A stretch of 64,000 bases of DNA from Terriglobia bacterium (GTDB lineage: Bacteria > Acidobacteriota > Terriglobia > Terriglobales > Acidobacteriaceae), in assembly GCA_020073215.1 (NCBI GenBank), contig JAIQFO010000008.1, positions 62,001 through 126,000 of the forward strand, written 5' to 3'. Positions within the stretch are counted from its first letter, which is position 1; the number at the start of each line of letters is the position of its first letter. The notes under the pieces were generated by a model, which worked only from the letters and a program-made list of their open reading frames with translations, searched no databases and was not told the origin of the DNA. The translations under genes were made by a program, and so were the position numbers. Positions 16,514 through 25,990 of the stretch are shown here, piece by piece.

Positions 16514-19309
16514 ATGAGAAGGATTTCTGCAGTTTTATCTTTCATCGTCATCGGCCTGCTGATCGGTTGTGGCGGCGGAGGCGGCAATAACAACGATCTC
16601 CCGAACGTGCAGATGTCGATCGATCCCTTTCAAGTCAGCTTAGACGGCGGCCAGACGCAGCAATTCACAGCAACCGTCACCGGCTCAACCAATACGGCCG
16701 TCACCTGGAGCGTTTCCGGGACGGGTTGCAGTGGTACGGCTTGCGGCGCGGTCAGCCCCAATGGGCTGTACACGGCGCCAACTCTGATCGCAAGCAACGC
16801 CACCGTGAAAGTATCGGCCACTTCGCAGGCCAACACCGGCGTCACTATGTCTTCGACGGTGACCCTTAACGCACTGGTCGTAAGCATAAATCCCAAGTCC
16901 TTCAGCCTGGACGCGGGGACGACCGAAACCGTCGCGGCCACAGTCACGCATCACACCAACACCGCTGTGACTTGGAGCACGAGCGGCACGGGTTGCACCG
17001 GGGCAGCGTGCGGCACTTTTGACAGCAATACCGGGCACTATACCGCGCCCGCCGTGGTGCCCAATCCGGCCACGGTAACCATCACGGCCACCTCTGTGGC
17101 CGATTCCACGAAGTCAGACACCTCCACCGTTACCCTGGTTCCGATTTCCCTCAGCCTCTCGCCTACCACGGCTTCCCTCGATGGCGGACAGAGCAGGCAG
17201 TTCGCTGCCACGGTGACCCATCACAGCAACCTGGCAGTCACTTGGTCGGTATCGGGTCCGGGCTTGGTGAGCAATACCGGTCTGTACTCGGCGCCGCTGG
17301 TCAATCCCAGCCAGACAACGGCCACGGTCACCGCAACTTCGGTGGCGGACCCGACTAAGTCGGCGTCAGCCACGGTAACGCTGCTGCCGTTGTTAATTTC
17401 CATCTCGCCTACCACGACCACGCTGGGTGGCGGGCAAACACAGCAGTTCACCGCAACGATCACGCATCACGCCAACACTGCGGTCACATGGTCACTCTCG
17501 GGACTGGGGTCGGTGAGCGCCAGCGGCTTGTACACGGCACCGGCTGTAGTAACGAACCAGACGACAGCCACGGTGAAGGCAACCTCCGTCGTAGATCCCA
17601 CCCGGTCGGCCACAGCCACGGTCACGCTGATTCCGGTTACGGTGGGCGTCTCACCTGCCACGGCGAATGTGGTCGTGGGTGGAACCCAGCAGTTCACCGC
17701 TACCGTGACCGGCACCTCGAACCCCTCCGTCACCTGGTCGGTGAGCGGCACGGGTTGTTCTGGCAGCGACTGCGGCACCATCAACTCCACCGGGCTCTAC
17801 CAGGCGCCGTCGAATGCACCCAATCCACCCACGGTAACCGTGAAAGCCACCTCCGCATTCGATATCACGAAGTCGGGGACGGCGACGGTCACAATCGTGG
17901 TCAACACCAACATTCTGTTGAACGGACACTACGCTCTGCAGTTTGCGGGCTTTGACGCCGCCGATAAGAAGGTCATGGCAGTGGGAAGCTTCACGGCCGA
18001 CGGAAATGGGCACATCACGAACGGCCTCCTGGACTACAACACCGTCGCAGGGGCCAGCGCGGTGAAGACGCAGTTCACAGGAACTTACACGATCGGGTCC
18101 GACGGCCGCGGACAGGTCAATACCACGCTTGCTCCCTTCCCGGTGTTCCGCCTGGCCTTGGAGGGCACGGGTGAGAAAGCCTACTTCGTTCAGTTCGACA
18201 ATACCGGCCAGCGGGGTTCAGGAATGATCGAAAAGCAAACCCAGGCCCAGTTCCACCTGAGCTCCGGTGATTTTGCTTTCGGAATGGTGGGAAGTTCAGT
18301 GGGTGGCGAACGCAACGTCGGCATGGGAAGGTTCCATAGCGACGCTGCGGGAGCCATCACCAACGGCAAACTCGACAGTAAGACCGCCGGCGAAACCGCC
18401 ATGCAGAACGTTGCCTTTTCGGGCACGCTTGCCATGGATTCGACCTACGGGGCGACCAACGGGCGAGGCACCATGACGATCAACATGGGTGGGGGATCAC
18501 CCTTGATCCACACCAGTTTCTACATGGTGGACGCGGACGAGGTGTTCCTGCTCACGACCGATGCGGTGAACCTGAACGCGCCCTTGCTGAGCGGAACGGC
18601 GTTGCGCCAGTCCGGGCTGCCATTCTCGGCTGCATCCTGGAGCGGTCCGAGCGTCTACTACCTGACCGGCGCAGAGGGCGTGCCACTGGTGCCATCCGTT
18701 CTGGTCGGCTACATCGAGCCGGACGGCGTCGGGAATCAGTATGGTGAGTATGCCCGCAACTGGGGCGGCCTCATCGCGGAGTTCGGAAACTGGAATGTCG
18801 CGTACAGCATTGACCAGAACGGACGCGGATCGTTCAATTCCAACACTTTCGGACCCTATACCTTCTACATGATCAGTCAGAACACTGGTTTCTTACTGGG
18901 CATTGGAAGCTTGGAAGAAATCAGTTTCGGAAAGTTTGAAAAACAAGTGGTTCCCAGCGGAGGGTTCAAGAACGCCACCTTCAGTGGGGACTTCATCGCA
19001 GGCACGGCGGAAATGCCAACCAGCAATGCCATCGCTACCGATGGCTCATGGACCTGGGACGGCGTTGCCGCTTTCGCAGGCGTGGTGGACATCAGCAGCA
19101 TCACTGGGAAAAATGCCGATCAGGCGGTTGCCGGCACGTATACGGTAACCGGGTCACAGGCGAGGTCCAACGACGGTAGAGGGACGGTGATGTACACCCA
19201 GCCCACCGCCTCGAAAACCATCTTCTACCCTGTATCCTCTTCCAGGGTTTTCATGATCAGCGTGGACCCCGGTAACAACGCGGCCACGGCAACAATCCTC
19301 GAGAAGTAA
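16514..19309 (+). CDS. Lipoprotein with five Ig-like repeats
   Basis: A 931-residue surface or periplasmic lipoprotein. The signal peptide ends in a lipobox (IGLLIGC, Cys about 19), then a Gly/Asn-rich linker. Residues about 33-470 hold five tandem beta-sandwich repeats of about 85-92 residues, each with the pattern 'GGTQQFTATVTG..N.AVTWSVSG' ... 'GLYTAP' ... 'ATVKATS..D...SATATVTL', as in Big-type Ig domains. Residues about 470-931 are a beta-rich region with recurring 'G.FTADGNGHITNG.LD' and 'Y.VDQNGRG' modules. No enzymatic motif was seen; a role in adhesion or matrix binding is inference. GGGGAGG precedes the ATG. Confidence 0.85.
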   Translation: MRRISAVLSFIVIGLLIGCGGGGGNNNDLPNVQMSIDPFQVSLDGGQTQQFTATVTGSTNTAVTWSVSGTGCSGTACGAVSPNGLYTAPTLIASNATVKVSATSQANTGVTMSSTVTLNALVVSINPKSFSLDAGTTETVAATVTHHTNTAVTWSTSGTGCTGAACGTFDSNTGHYTAPAVVPNPATVTITATSVADSTKSDTSTVTLVPISLSLSPTTASLDGGQSRQFAATVTHHSNLAVTWSVSGPGLVSNTGLYSAPLVNPSQTTATVTATSVADPTKSASATVTLLPLLISISPTTTTLGGGQTQQFTATITHHANTAVTWSLSGLGSVSASGLYTAPAVVTNQTTATVKATSVVDPTRSATATVTLIPVTVGVSPATANVVVGGTQQFTATVTGTSNPSVTWSVSGTGCSGSDCGTINSTGLYQAPSNAPNPPTVTVKATSAFDITKSGTATVTIVVNTNILLNGHYALQFAGFDAADKKVMAVGSFTADGNGHITNGLLDYNTVAGASAVKTQFTGTYTIGSDGRGQVNTTLAPFPVFRLALEGTGEKAYFVQFDNTGQRGSGMIEKQTQAQFHLSSGDFAFGMVGSSVGGERNVGMGRFHSDAAGAITNGKLDSKTAGETAMQNVAFSGTLAMDSTYGATNGRGTMTINMGGGSPLIHTSFYMVDADEVFLLTTDAVNLNAPLLSGTALRQSGLPFSAASWSGPSVYYLTGAEGVPLVPSVLVGYIEPDGVGNQYGEYARNWGGLIAEFGNWNVAYSIDQNGRGSFNSNTFGPYTFYMISQNTGFLLGIGSLEEISFGKFEKQVVPSGGFKNATFSGDFIAGTAEMPTSNAIATDGSWTWDGVAAFAGVVDISSITGKNADQAVAGTYTVTGSQARSNDGRGTVMYTQPTASKTIFYPVSSSRVFMISVDPGNNAATATILEK

Positions 19310-19318
19310 GCGCTTCAT

Positions 19319-19350
19319 CCCCCCCGGGAAGGACTCCCGGGGGAGTCTTT
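19319..19350 (+). terminator. Rho-independent terminator after the Ig-repeat lipoprotein
   Basis: A GC-rich hairpin of CCCCCGGGA and TCCCGGGGG with a short loop ends at about 19343 and is followed by AGTCTTTGT. The T-tract is short. It lies 10 bases after the stop codon. Confidence 0.65.
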
Positions 19351-19588
19351 GTCTGCGGTGCCGGACACACGACAGCCGTGCCTATTGGCAACAATCTAAT
19401 TGCCGATGCGCGTAACAACTGTTCCGCCTGGTAGCCATAGGACGCAGCCACCGAACATTGATGAGGCCTTTTCCAGTATGTGGAGGCTCAAGATACCGAT
19501 GCGGATGGTAACTTAGTCGCTCTCACTTAAGTAACCTCGTCATCCAGACCCTACGCAACTTATCTTTCGCCCGAGGGTTTCTACCGGC

Positions 19589-19960
19589 ATGAACAACCTA
19601 ATCACCAAGTCATTGCTAACCCTGGCGGTCGGGGGACTGATGATAGCAGGTTCCGCCGCTGCTCAAACCTCAACCAACACTCCGGGCGCGGGTCCCGGTG
19701 TTGTCGATCCTGGCCATCCGCGGGTGAATCAAGTGAACCGCCGTCAGGAAAGGCAGCAACAGCGCATTGCCAACGGCATCGAGAACGGAAAACTGAGCCC
19801 GAAGCAAACGGCCAACCTGGAGAAGCGCGAGGCCCGCGTGCAGAACCGTGAACAGAAAGATATGGCGGCGCACAACGGCCATCTCACCAAGCGCGAGCAG
19901 AGGGGAATCAATCGCCAGCAGAACCGGATCAGCAAGAGCATCTATAAAGACAAGCACTAA
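19589..19960 (+). CDS. Small secreted basic protein
   Basis: A 123-residue protein with a signal peptide cleaved near AGSAAAQ (residue 26). The mature part is Gln/Arg/Asn-rich and predicted helical. It contains two similar units of about 30 residues: RQQQRIANGIENGKLSPKQT and REQKDMAAHNGHLTKREQRG, each 'R..RI..G...G.L...E...L' followed by a basic helix. Proteins of this pattern are common in Acidobacteriota and Bacteroidota and have no known function. It starts with ATG after a CCGGC-rich stretch with a weak ribosome-binding site, and is followed by its own terminator. Confidence 0.75.
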   Translation: MNNLITKSLLTLAVGGLMIAGSAAAQTSTNTPGAGPGVVDPGHPRVNQVNRRQERQQQRIANGIENGKLSPKQTANLEKREARVQNREQKDMAAHNGHLTKREQRGINRQQNRISKSIYKDKH

Positions 19961-20004
19961 CCAGTAATTCGGCGGAAGAGCAGCAAGGGTGAAACTCGAG
20001 GACG

Positions 20005-20032
20005 GCCGCAGGCCTGCTGCGGCTTTTCTTTT
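20005..20032 (+). terminator. Rho-independent terminator after the small secreted protein
   Basis: GCCGCAG (20005-20011) and CTGCGGC (20017-20023) form a 7-bp stem with a 5-base loop, followed by TTTTCTTTT. This is a good intrinsic terminator, 45 bases after the stop codon. Confidence 0.85.
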
Positions 20033-20078
20033 ACCCACAGCTAGCGGGCCCGGCGGGGGATTTAAGCCGCAAAAGAAA

Positions 20079-20160
20079 GGCGGCTACGGTAGCGCCGCCG
20101 TCTCGCCCGCCGCGCCGAGGGCGAGACGCCCTCGGGACAGCCGGCAAGATGCCGGCGCTA
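20079..20160. repeat. Cluster of three REP-like palindromes
   Basis: Three hairpins follow one another between convergent genes: GGCGGC/GCCGCC (20079-20099), a perfect 10-bp CGTCTCGCCC/GGGCGAGACG (20099-20128), and GCCGGC-aagat-GCCGGC (20140-20156). No reading frame is supported in this 244-bp gap. Confidence 0.7.
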
Positions 20161-20204
20161 CAGCCTAATCGTTGTTGGTTAGTCTTAGAAAAAGCGTTTC
20201 TTTT

Positions 20205-23200
20205 TTACCAGTTCAGTTTCAGCGCAAACTGGAACTGGCGCGGGTCGTAGGCCGCGGTCGCCTGTCCGTCCTTGCTGAAGAGCGGGTCGGCAGCGGCCAC
20301 GTTGTACACGTTAGCGATGTTGAACATGTCGGCGATGAAATCCATGTTAAAGCGCTCGCCGAAGTAGACACGCTTGGAGACCCGCAGATCGTTGAAGACG
20401 GTCCACGGGGTGAGGCCGGCGTTGCGGCGCAAATTGCCGTCGAAAAGCTGCAGAGCGTTGGGTTGCAGAAGTTGTGCAAACGAGACGTCGGCAAAGCACG
20501 GCTCTTGCAGGAATCCCGTGGGCGAGAATTTTGAAGGTACGGTGGGATAAGAACACGCGTTGTTGGGGGTTCCGGCCGGCACAACATTGGGACGACCCGT
20601 TGTCGAAGAAAACTGAAAGTTGTCGCCACTGCCGGTGACGATGTTGAAGGGCCGCCCGGAGCCGAATTCCACCAGGGGGGCGAATGTCCAATTGCTGAAG
20701 AGTTTGCTGGCAAAGCCGCCGCCGCTGAGCTTACCCGTTTGGTAAACGCCGCTGAAGACAAAGCGCTGGCGCTGGTCAAAGAGTGACGTCGAACGATCGG
20801 CGCCTGGGAAGTAGCTGTCCTGCGGGGCAAGAGTGGCCTGCAGGTCGGTGGAATCGTCAATCGAGTGCGACCAGGTGTACGAGGCCAGGAATTCGTAGTG
20901 ATTGCTGAAGCGCTTGCGGAGATTGGCAGTCAGTCCGTGATAGACCGAACTGCCGTTGGATTCGTTGGCATCCATGTCGCTGAAAGGGATGGCAACACAG
21001 CCGCCGGGTGTGCCGAACGACAGGGTAGGGTCGCAGGCACTGCCGTTAGGGCCGAGACCGATTCCATCCAGTTTTGCGAGCGACGCGGCATCTCCCAGGC
21101 ACGGGCCTCCCGCCAGAGACGGATTCAGACCCGACCGGCGAAAGAAACTTAGCATCGCCGCGGGCGCGTAGAGGCCAGCCGGGGGATTGATCTGCCCCAG
21201 GGCGCTGGGGCAGATGTTCACAAACAGTGGATTGGTGGGAAAACTCGGATCCGTTTGTGGAATACCAGCCGCTTCTGCGCCGACAACGGCCGCGTAGAAG
21301 TTCCTCACCAGCAAATCTCCCCGGGTAGCATTGGCATTGATAGGTCGGTTCAGGTGGCGGCCGCCGTTGAAGTTGTACGCCAGATTCAGAGCGAAGCCGC
21401 TGCCCAGGTCCTTTTCGATACTGAAGTTAATTTGCTGGGAATAGGCGTAGACGAAATTCTTTCCCTGGGGATACCCGAACGGCTGAGAGATGAGAGGGAA
21501 AGCCACCGGCCCGGTAAGGTATTGCTGGTTGAGAAACGGCGAATTTGGAAAGCAAGGATCAAAGCGCTGTGGGTTGGGCACGGCACCACAGTCAGATCCC
21601 GGAGCGGAAGGGTTCTGATAGCCGAGCGCGTCGGCGAGTCCGGGGCCGGGTCCGGACTGGAGGCAATTGGCTGCTCCGAGAATGCCCTGGAACATGTTGG
21701 TGGCGTTCAGGTTGAGCGGACTGGCGTTTGCGGCCGCCCCAGTGCAGGGATTGGCGCCGAAGAACAGCAACTGGCCGGTCTTGGAAGCGTCGGCGGCATC
21801 GCCCAGAAAGTACAGCCCCAGCAGCGGGTGATCATAGAAAATGCCGTACGAGGCGCGGACCACCGTCTTACCGTCGCCTTTCGGGTCCCAGGCAATTCCG
21901 ATGCGTGGCTGAATGTTGTTCTTATCGGTCTGAATGCCCTTTTGCAGTCCCAGCGCGTTGTATCCCGCCAGTCCGAGACCAGCGGGCGGCGCGAAGGTCG
22001 GGGGGAACTCGATGTCGTACCGAGCGCCCCAGTTCAGCGTAAGGTTCGACCGAACGCGCCAGGAGTCCTGCCAGTACACTCCCAGGGGCTTATTGGAGAA
22101 GGAATCCTTCGGGCTGCCGATGCCTTGCACGATATATGAGGGGATCCCTGCGCCATACGCCTGCACCGAGTTCACTGCGGGGAAAGGAAGCGGGAACAGG
22201 TTCTCGGGGGCAAAGTTGTACACGCCGCCATAGTTCACAGTAAAGATAGCCTCGAGTGGCAGATAGTTGAAGTCCCCTCCGAACTTGGTGTTGTGGCGTC
22301 CGATGGACCAGGAAAAATTGTCGGTGAACTGGTAGCGATTTTCGACACGCTGGATGAACGAGTACGGCTCGTGTCCGATGTAGGCATAACCGATGATGTT
22401 GGCGGCTGGGTCATTTCCGGCATCGATGGCCTTGTTGTAGAAATATGACAAACCTCGGCGGGCATACTGGAAACGAAACTCATTCACCTTGTTACTGCCG
22501 ATCGTCCAGGTGTCTTGAAAAACCCCGGCAACGTCGCGGTAGGTTTGCTCCGAGGTGCGGGAGTACGCGTTTTGACCGAAGGGCTGGCCCTGGCCGTTGA
22601 CTTCAATTCCGTTCATCGTGCTGGGGCTGACATTGGCGCGCAACGTCAGGCGGTTGTTGCTGGTGAAGTTATGGTCCAGGCGCAGCGAATACAGACTGGT
22701 GTCTTCAAAGACAGGGAAATTGCCACTTTGCGAACCGAGATTCTGAAATGACGCGGGTAGACCGGCGCAGATCAGAGCACCTGACGGCGGTGTGAACACA
22801 TTGCAGGAGGTCGGAAACTGTTGCGCTCCAGATCCGGATGGAGCGAAGGGGATCGCCGCAAACGCCTGTTGGTTTCCGGTTAACGCGACCCAAGACGAGG
22901 CGCCCACCAACCAGGTATAGGCTTGGACTTGCTGAGGTGCGGGGCCGGCTTGCGCGAATGGAGTCAGGAAAGCAACCTGGTCAGCAGTAGCCGGCATGAT
23001 AAATGTGCCTGGCGGCGCCAGAGGGTTGAAGATTCCAGTGGCATCGAAACTCTGCAGACCGTAGTACCCGAAGTTTGTCGCTGGAGCAATGCTGGAGAAT
23101 CCTGTTTCGTGCCGCCGCGTCGTTTCGTAGGCAAAGTAATAGTAGGTCTTGTTTTTCTTGATGGGTCCGCCGAAAGCGAGGCCTCCCTGGACGCGGGTGT

Positions 23201-24026
23201 AGGCAGGATTGGAGGTCGTGCTGAAAGGATTGACGGCCTGGAAATTGCGATTACGCAGGTATCCGTAGACGTCGCCGTGGAAATCATTCGACCCGGAGCG
23301 GGTGATGATGTTGACCACGCCGCCTGCGGCGCGGCCGTATTCGGCGGCGTAGTTGTTGGTGATGATTTGGAATTCCTGCACGGCTTCCTGCGAAACGGTG
23401 GAGCGCACGCCGTTGGTGGAATTGTCAGTAGCGTCGGCGCCGTCGACGTTGACCAGGTTGGAACGGCCGCGCTGGCCGCCCATGGTGAGGCCGGAGGTCG
23501 GCGCTGCACCGATTTGTGGGGCGCTGTCGCGCTGCACCTGCGAGTCGGTTAGCGTGAACTGGATGTAGTTGCGGCCATTGATGGGCAGATTGTCAATGCG
23601 GCGCTCGCCCACGGTATCGGTGGTAGAACTGCGCGAAGTTTCAACGTTCACCGCCTCGGCGTTGACTTCGATGATTTCCTTGCCGCCCGCAACGGTGAGC
23701 GCGACCGGCAACTCGGCCATCCCGCCAACGGTGATGTCGACGCCGGTGGCCTCGGTCTTGGCGAAACCCGGCGCTTCTACGGTAACGGTGTACGTTCCGG
23801 GAGCCAGTTGGCGCACACTGTAGCCGCCCAAACCGTCACTGCTGCCGGTGCGCTCCAGGCCTTTGGCGGCGTTGCGCGCGGTGACCGCGGCGTTGACCAC
23901 CGCGTTGCCTTTTGGATCTTTCACGCTGACGTGGAGGTCGCCGGTGGCGGCGGCCTGGGCAAATGCCGATTGACGAACAAGCAAGAAGATGACCACTAAA
24001 AAGAGCAGACGAAATGACGCTTTCAT
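20205..24026 (-). CDS. TonB-dependent receptor, Oar-like, with carboxypeptidase-regulatory-like domain
   Basis: A 1273-residue outer-membrane receptor. Order: signal peptide (residues 1-24, cleaved at AFAQ), carboxypeptidase-regulatory-like beta-sandwich (about 28-112: GDLHVSVKDPKGNAVVNAAV to GTYTVTVEAPGF), plug domain (about 125-255, with LPINGRNYIQFT, MGGQRGRSNLVNVDG and YAAEYGRAAGGVVNIITRSG), then a beta-barrel ending in the outer-membrane signature FQFALKLNW with an aromatic last residue. This architecture is expanded in Acidobacteriota and usually serves polymer or oligosaccharide uptake; the ligand is unknown. AGGAG lies five bases before the ATG. No SusD partner is nearby. Confidence 0.93.
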   Translation of the reverse strand: MKASFRLLFLVVIFLLVRQSAFAQAAATGDLHVSVKDPKGNAVVNAAVTARNAAKGLERTGSSDGLGGYSVRQLAPGTYTVTVEAPGFAKTEATGVDITVGGMAELPVALTVAGGKEIIEVNAEAVNVETSRSSTTDTVGERRIDNLPINGRNYIQFTLTDSQVQRDSAPQIGAAPTSGLTMGGQRGRSNLVNVDGADATDNSTNGVRSTVSQEAVQEFQIITNNYAAEYGRAAGGVVNIITRSGSNDFHGDVYGYLRNRNFQAVNPFSTTSNPAYTRVQGGLAFGGPIKKNKTYYYFAYETTRRHETGFSSIAPATNFGYYGLQSFDATGIFNPLAPPGTFIMPATADQVAFLTPFAQAGPAPQQVQAYTWLVGASSWVALTGNQQAFAAIPFAPSGSGAQQFPTSCNVFTPPSGALICAGLPASFQNLGSQSGNFPVFEDTSLYSLRLDHNFTSNNRLTLRANVSPSTMNGIEVNGQGQPFGQNAYSRTSEQTYRDVAGVFQDTWTIGSNKVNEFRFQYARRGLSYFYNKAIDAGNDPAANIIGYAYIGHEPYSFIQRVENRYQFTDNFSWSIGRHNTKFGGDFNYLPLEAIFTVNYGGVYNFAPENLFPLPFPAVNSVQAYGAGIPSYIVQGIGSPKDSFSNKPLGVYWQDSWRVRSNLTLNWGARYDIEFPPTFAPPAGLGLAGYNALGLQKGIQTDKNNIQPRIGIAWDPKGDGKTVVRASYGIFYDHPLLGLYFLGDAADASKTGQLLFFGANPCTGAAANASPLNLNATNMFQGILGAANCLQSGPGPGLADALGYQNPSAPGSDCGAVPNPQRFDPCFPNSPFLNQQYLTGPVAFPLISQPFGYPQGKNFVYAYSQQINFSIEKDLGSGFALNLAYNFNGGRHLNRPINANATRGDLLVRNFYAAVVGAEAAGIPQTDPSFPTNPLFVNICPSALGQINPPAGLYAPAAMLSFFRRSGLNPSLAGGPCLGDAASLAKLDGIGLGPNGSACDPTLSFGTPGGCVAIPFSDMDANESNGSSVYHGLTANLRKRFSNHYEFLASYTWSHSIDDSTDLQATLAPQDSYFPGADRSTSLFDQRQRFVFSGVYQTGKLSGGGFASKLFSNWTFAPLVEFGSGRPFNIVTGSGDNFQFSSTTGRPNVVPAGTPNNACSYPTVPSKFSPTGFLQEPCFADVSFAQLLQPNALQLFDGNLRRNAGLTPWTVFNDLRVSKRVYFGERFNMDFIADMFNIANVYNVAAADPLFSKDGQATAAYDPRQFQFALKLNW

Positions 24027-24365
24027 AGGGCTCCTGGGATCTGCCGCATCCTGGCGGAAGGCGGAATCAAAGTGCGCGAGTTGTCGCTAGCCACTTGATC
24101 TTCGAACACGTTGTAGGAAGAGTTACCGCTGATATGTACATCAGAAGAGGGTATTTAGGCAAGCAATAAGGTGGATTCCGGCAGATTAGCAGGGGGAGAC
24201 GGACAGCCGGAAAACTGTTTTTGTTGTCACCTTGAGTCCGCCGGTTGTCTTTGTCGCGGTTTTTGCCGCAGTCTTCGCGTTGCGTTTGCCACGGCCTTTC
24301 TTTAGTCTGAAATTTCTTGGCGCGAGACTACCGGCGCGCCAGAACTGTTCCTGGTGCCTGCGCTT
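24027..24365. other. Divergent intergenic region between the Oar receptor and the DDAH-like gene
   Basis: It holds the receptor's ribosome-binding site and must carry promoters for both divergent genes, but no hexamer pair is convincing. On the minus strand, 24186-24320 can be read as a Lys/Ala/Thr-rich peptide tail, but without a credible start it is not called. Confidence 0.4.
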
Positions 24366-25262
24366 ATGCATTCCGAGAACTTCAACGGTCACTCTATGAC
24401 GGGCGAATTGCGGCGGGTAATGGTGTGTCCGCCGGCCAACGCGGGGTGGAACATTCCCGGGAAAGCCGCCGTATGGCGGGAACTTGGGTTTCAGCACGCT
24501 CCCGATTTTGCGGCGGCACACAGTCAGCACCAGATCCTGTGCCGGCTCCTTAGCGAGAGCGGAGCGGAAGTCGTGTGTCTCCCTTCCGCGGAATCTCTCA
24601 CGCTCGATGCCGTCTATGCGCACGATGCGTCGCTGGCCACAGACCAAGGTCTCGTCCTTATGAATCCGGGAAAGAAGAATCGCATGGCGGAGGCGAAGGC
24701 GCACGCCTCCTTTTGCGGGCAACTCGGCATTCCAGTATATGGCGAGATCGGGCTGCCGGGGACTTCCGAATCCGGCGACATCGTGTGGCTCGATTCGCGG
24801 ACGTTGCTCATCGGCCACGGCTATCGGACGAACCGGGCGGGGATCGAGCAGATGCGGGCGCTGCTTCTTTCTGAAGAGGCTCAGAAAAATGTTGAGGTGC
24901 TGTCCGCGCCGTTGCCTTATGGACCGGGACCATCTGCCTGTCTGCACCTGATGTCGCTGATGAGCATGCTCGACGAGCGGACCATCCTGGTCGATCTGCC
25001 CTGGCTGGCGGTCGAGACGGTCGAACTGCTGAAGGGGCGCGGGTTCCGCCTGATTGAGGTTGAATACAGCGAGCGCGCGACGCTTGCCTGCAACGTGCTT
25101 TCGCTTGGTCGGAAGCGTCTGATCGCGATTGCAGAGAACGTAAAGACGAATCAGATCATGCGGGACGCCGGCTTTGACGTGCGCACGTTTCCCGGGTCGG
25201 AGATCTGTATCAACGGCTCGGGAGGGCCGACGTGCCTGACGCGGCCGTTGCTGCGGATGTAG
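24366..25262 (+). CDS. Dimethylarginine dimethylaminohydrolase/arginine deiminase-like protein
   Basis: A 298-residue amidinotransferase-superfamily (guanidino-modifying) hydrolase. The acidic substrate motif is in YAHDASLATDQG, followed by LMNPGKKNRMAEA. A central catalytic histidine candidate lies in SLLxGHGYRTNRAGIEQ, an acidic pair in MLDERTILVDLPW, and the nucleophilic cysteine close to the C-terminus in GSGGPTCLTRPLLRM (Cys about 290). These features point to a DDAH- or citrulline-forming hydrolase; the exact guanidino substrate is open. Starts at 24354 (GTG), 24366 or 24396 (ATG) are all possible; homology begins at GELRRVMVCPP, just after 24396. No arginine deiminase pathway partners are nearby. 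Confidence 0.78.
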   Translation: MHSENFNGHSMTGELRRVMVCPPANAGWNIPGKAAVWRELGFQHAPDFAAAHSQHQILCRLLSESGAEVVCLPSAESLTLDAVYAHDASLATDQGLVLMNPGKKNRMAEAKAHASFCGQLGIPVYGEIGLPGTSESGDIVWLDSRTLLIGHGYRTNRAGIEQMRALLLSEEAQKNVEVLSAPLPYGPGPSACLHLMSLMSMLDERTILVDLPWLAVETVELLKGRGFRLIEVEYSERATLACNVLSLGRKRLIAIAENVKTNQIMRDAGFDVRTFPGSEICINGSGGPTCLTRPLLRM

Positions 25263-25372
25263 TCGGGCAACCGCAGATTGAAGCTGATTAATTAACCCAT
25301 AATCGGCAATAAAGAATCTGGCAACCCCGCTCCGTTAATGTCCCGCTGATCTCAAAAGCAGTGTGAGACAAA

Positions 25373-25831
25373 CTAGTCCTCCCAGAGCTCTCTTGCTTTA
25401 CTGACGATCTTGAGCGACGCGGACGCAAAAATGCTGATCAGGCTGAAAACCTGCCAGGCACGATTGGCGTCGTTGATCCACATCAGCAGCGCGATGATGG
25501 CAAACATACCTGTCATCCAGAAAAACAGTCTCAGCCAGCTCTTCCATATCCAGCTGTTCCAGATGGCAAATCCGGTAGCCACGGCCAACAACACCAACTG
25601 CACCGCGAACGACATCTCCAACACGAAGCGGGAGAATCCATGCAAAGCTTGAATGACCCCCGCCGGCAGAAAGGTCATACCTGCGTAGATGACCGCAACC
25701 GCCAAAAGGCCCGGCCATAGTTCGGCGACCCGCCACTTGCGCATGGATCCAGCACTGAGTTTTTCAAAGCAGTCGCGGCAGACCTTTTCGTCCCCCGGCA
25801 GATCCTGCTCGCAATAAGCACATCGCGCCAT
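25373..25831 (-). CDS. Zinc-ribbon membrane protein of unknown function
   Basis: A 152-residue protein. The N-terminus has two CxxC pairs (CAYC at 4-7 and CRDC about 18-21), making a small zinc ribbon of the kind found in front of many bacterial membrane proteins. Three or four hydrophobic segments follow (about 37-60, 70-90, 100-120 and 125-142). No family is recognised. It stands alone between a DDAH-like gene and mfd, on the opposite strand. A likely role as an integral membrane sensor or assembly protein is speculation. Confidence 0.7.
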   Translation of the reverse strand: MARCAYCEQDLPGDEKVCRDCFEKLSAGSMRKWRVAELWPGLLAVAVIYAGMTFLPAGVIQALHGFSRFVLEMSFAVQLVLLAVATGFAIWNSWIWKSWLRLFFWMTGMFAIIALLMWINDANRAWQVFSLISIFASASLKIVSKARELWED

Positions 25832-25890
25832 GCAAGCAGATTCTATCGGTTTGTTCGTATCCAGTCTTGTCTCGCGAATCGAAAAGCGTA

Positions 25891-25930
25891 GCGGGGCTTC
25901 GCCCCGCCGGACAGCCGGGGGCGGCTGTCC
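25891..25930. repeat. REP-like double hairpin upstream of mfd
   Basis: GCGGGGC-ttc-GCCCCGC (25891-25907) is followed by GGACAGCC (25909-25916) pairing with GGCTGTCC (25923-25930). The same pair of hairpin types appears in other gaps of the window. Confidence 0.65.
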
Positions 25931-25976
25931 CTATGTGGTTCACATTGCACCCTCTGCCCCCTTTCGCAGGCCTTGG

Positions 25977-25982
25977 TAGAAT
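25977..25982 (+). promoter_or_regulatory. Candidate -10 box, mfd (leaderless-type spacing)
   Basis: TAGAAT lies eight bases before the ATG at 25991. No Shine-Dalgarno sequence lies between them, so the mRNA may be leaderless. No good -35 was found 16-18 bases upstream. Confidence 0.4.
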
Positions 25983-25990
25983 CAAAAAGA

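Noticed and set aside
24186-24330. Lys/Ala/Thr-rich peptide tail on the minus strand before the Oar receptor
   Set aside because: It looks like a histone-H1-type basic tail, but the only frame continuing upstream is antisense to the DDAH-like gene and no start codon or ribosome-binding site is credible.
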